Of a stretch of 6,135 nt of DNA, positions 5,550 to 6,135 are shown in pieces; position 1 is the first letter of the stretch, and each line of letters starts with the position of its first letter. The position numbers were made by a program, and so were the translations under genes. Location: NCBI GenBank assembly GCA_051305935.1, contig JBPPMG010000118.1:1-6135 (forward strand). The letters are read 5' to 3'. The stretch comes from JACPDH01 sp051305935. Lineage in GTDB: Bacteria; Acidobacteriota; Thermoanaerobaculia; Gp7-AA8. The notes under the pieces are model-generated. The model did not search any database. It was not told where the DNA came from and saw only the letters and a program-made list of their open reading frames with translations.

Positions 5550-6135
5550 ATGACCCTGACTGGCCGAACGAAGGCGAAGATCGCCGTGGGCGCCGCGCTC
5601 TTTGCGATTGCAGCCGGACTCTACTTCTCTCCGCTTCGTGACTGGCTCACGGTCGCGAACCTCAGCGAGGCGATCCGCAGGATCTCGGCCCTCTGGTATG
5701 CCCCGTTCGTATTCGTGGGCGCGTTCGCCGTGGCCTGCGTCTTCTGGATCCCCGCCAGCGTGTTCCTGATCGCCGCGGGCGTGATCTGGGGATGGAAGCT
5801 CGGATCGCTGTACGCCATCACGGGCGCGCTGATCGGGGCCGTCCTGTCGTATTTCGTCTCCCGTTTCCTCGGTGCGGAAGCGATGGCCAAACTCGGCGGC
5901 GCAAAGATCGCCCGGTATCTCGACCACGCCGGTTTTCAGACGATGCTGATCCTCCGGCTGATCCCGCTCTTTCCGTTCGCGGTTCTCAACTACGGGGCCG
6001 GATTCGCGGGGGTCAAGGCCCGGGACTTCATCTTCTCGACGGCGCTCGGCATTCTGCCGTCGATGCTGGTCGTCTGCTACTCCGCCGATGCGATTGCGCA
6101 CGGAGTGATGTCGCAGGAAGACGCTGTGAAGAACC
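5550..6135 (+). CDS. TVP38/TMEM64 family (VTT/DedA-type) membrane protein, 3'-truncated by window edge
   Basis: The first 195 codons of a polytopic inner-membrane protein; the stop lies beyond the window. A short basic start (MTLTGRTKAK) leads into a first membrane helix (about 10-28), then the VTT domain. This holds FWIPASVFLIAAGVIWGW (about 65-82) with its re-entrant-loop-like character, a Gly-rich helix (GSLYAITGALIGAVLSYFVS), and the signature LRLIPLFPFAVLNYGAGF (Arg136, Pro139, Pro142, Asn147-Tyr148). KARDFIFSTALGILPS follows. These match the TVP38/TMEM64 branch of the DedA superfamily, implicated in membrane lipid transport or scrambling and envelope homeostasis. The start is uncertain: ATG 5550 fits the family but has no ribosome site. 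In-frame GTG codons at 5508 (AGGG 9 bases upstream) and 5514 would add 14 or 12 Arg-rich residues. An in-frame TAG at 5499 sets the upstream limit. It diverges from the dehydrogenase gene. Confidence 0.9.
   Translation, partial: MTLTGRTKAKIAVGAALFAIAAGLYFSPLRDWLTVANLSEAIRRISALWYAPFVFVGAFAVACVFWIPASVFLIAAGVIWGWKLGSLYAITGALIGAVLSYFVSRFLGAEAMAKLGGAKIARYLDHAGFQTMLILRLIPLFPFAVLNYGAGFAGVKARDFIFSTALGILPSMLVVCYSADAIAHGVMSQEDAVKN

Noticed and set aside
5394..6101. Open minus-strand frame of 235 codons ending in a 4-base ATGA overlap with the dehydrogenase start
   Set aside because: The overlap looks operon-like, but the product is a charged Arg/Asp/Glu-rich sequence with no hydrophobic core, and the opposite strand encodes a clear VTT membrane protein.

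Overview
The window is a compact, GC-rich stretch of bacterial chromosome, nearly all coding. It comes from an organism with an outer membrane, because the first third is a TonB-ExbB-ExbD energy-transduction cluster. A TonB with a Gly-Gly-Val repeat linker and two tandem ExbD genes behind one ExbB is an arrangement I associate with Acidobacteriota and some deltaproteobacterial-type lineages. That assignment is inference; no rRNA or marker gene here settles it.

Layout: (i) 1-2170, plus strand: the 3' part of tonB (its 5' end lies outside the window), then exbB, exbD copy 1 and exbD copy 2, closed by a strong intrinsic terminator at 2195-2231. The exbB/exbD1 genes overlap and exbD1/exbD2 are 4 bases apart, so they are almost certainly one transcript. 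tonB is separated from exbB by 63 bases holding a small hairpin. (ii) 2249-4360, plus strand: a CPBP-family intramembrane protease and an acetyl-CoA C-acyltransferase (thiolase), joined stop-to-start. (iii) 4361-4446: a short convergent intergenic region packed with two strong perfect or near-perfect inverted repeats. (iv) 4447-5397, minus strand: a D-2-hydroxyacid dehydrogenase of the glyoxylate/hydroxypyruvate reductase type. (v) 5398-5549: a divergent intergenic region with a weak candidate operator. (vi) 5550-6135, plus strand: a TVP38/TMEM64 (VTT/DedA-type) membrane protein that runs off the right edge.

Functionally, the first block uses proton motive force (ExbB/ExbD channel) to drive TonB-dependent outer-membrane transport. 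The second block pairs a membrane protease with an acyl-CoA enzyme, with no obvious functional link. The remaining genes are a stand-alone redox enzyme and a membrane protein.

I see no mobile element, CRISPR array, tRNA, rRNA, toxin-antitoxin pair or defence system. The window reads as ordinary core-type genome. The most interesting points are the divergence between the two ExbD copies and the paired palindromes at the convergent junction; I did not find evidence for a new system.
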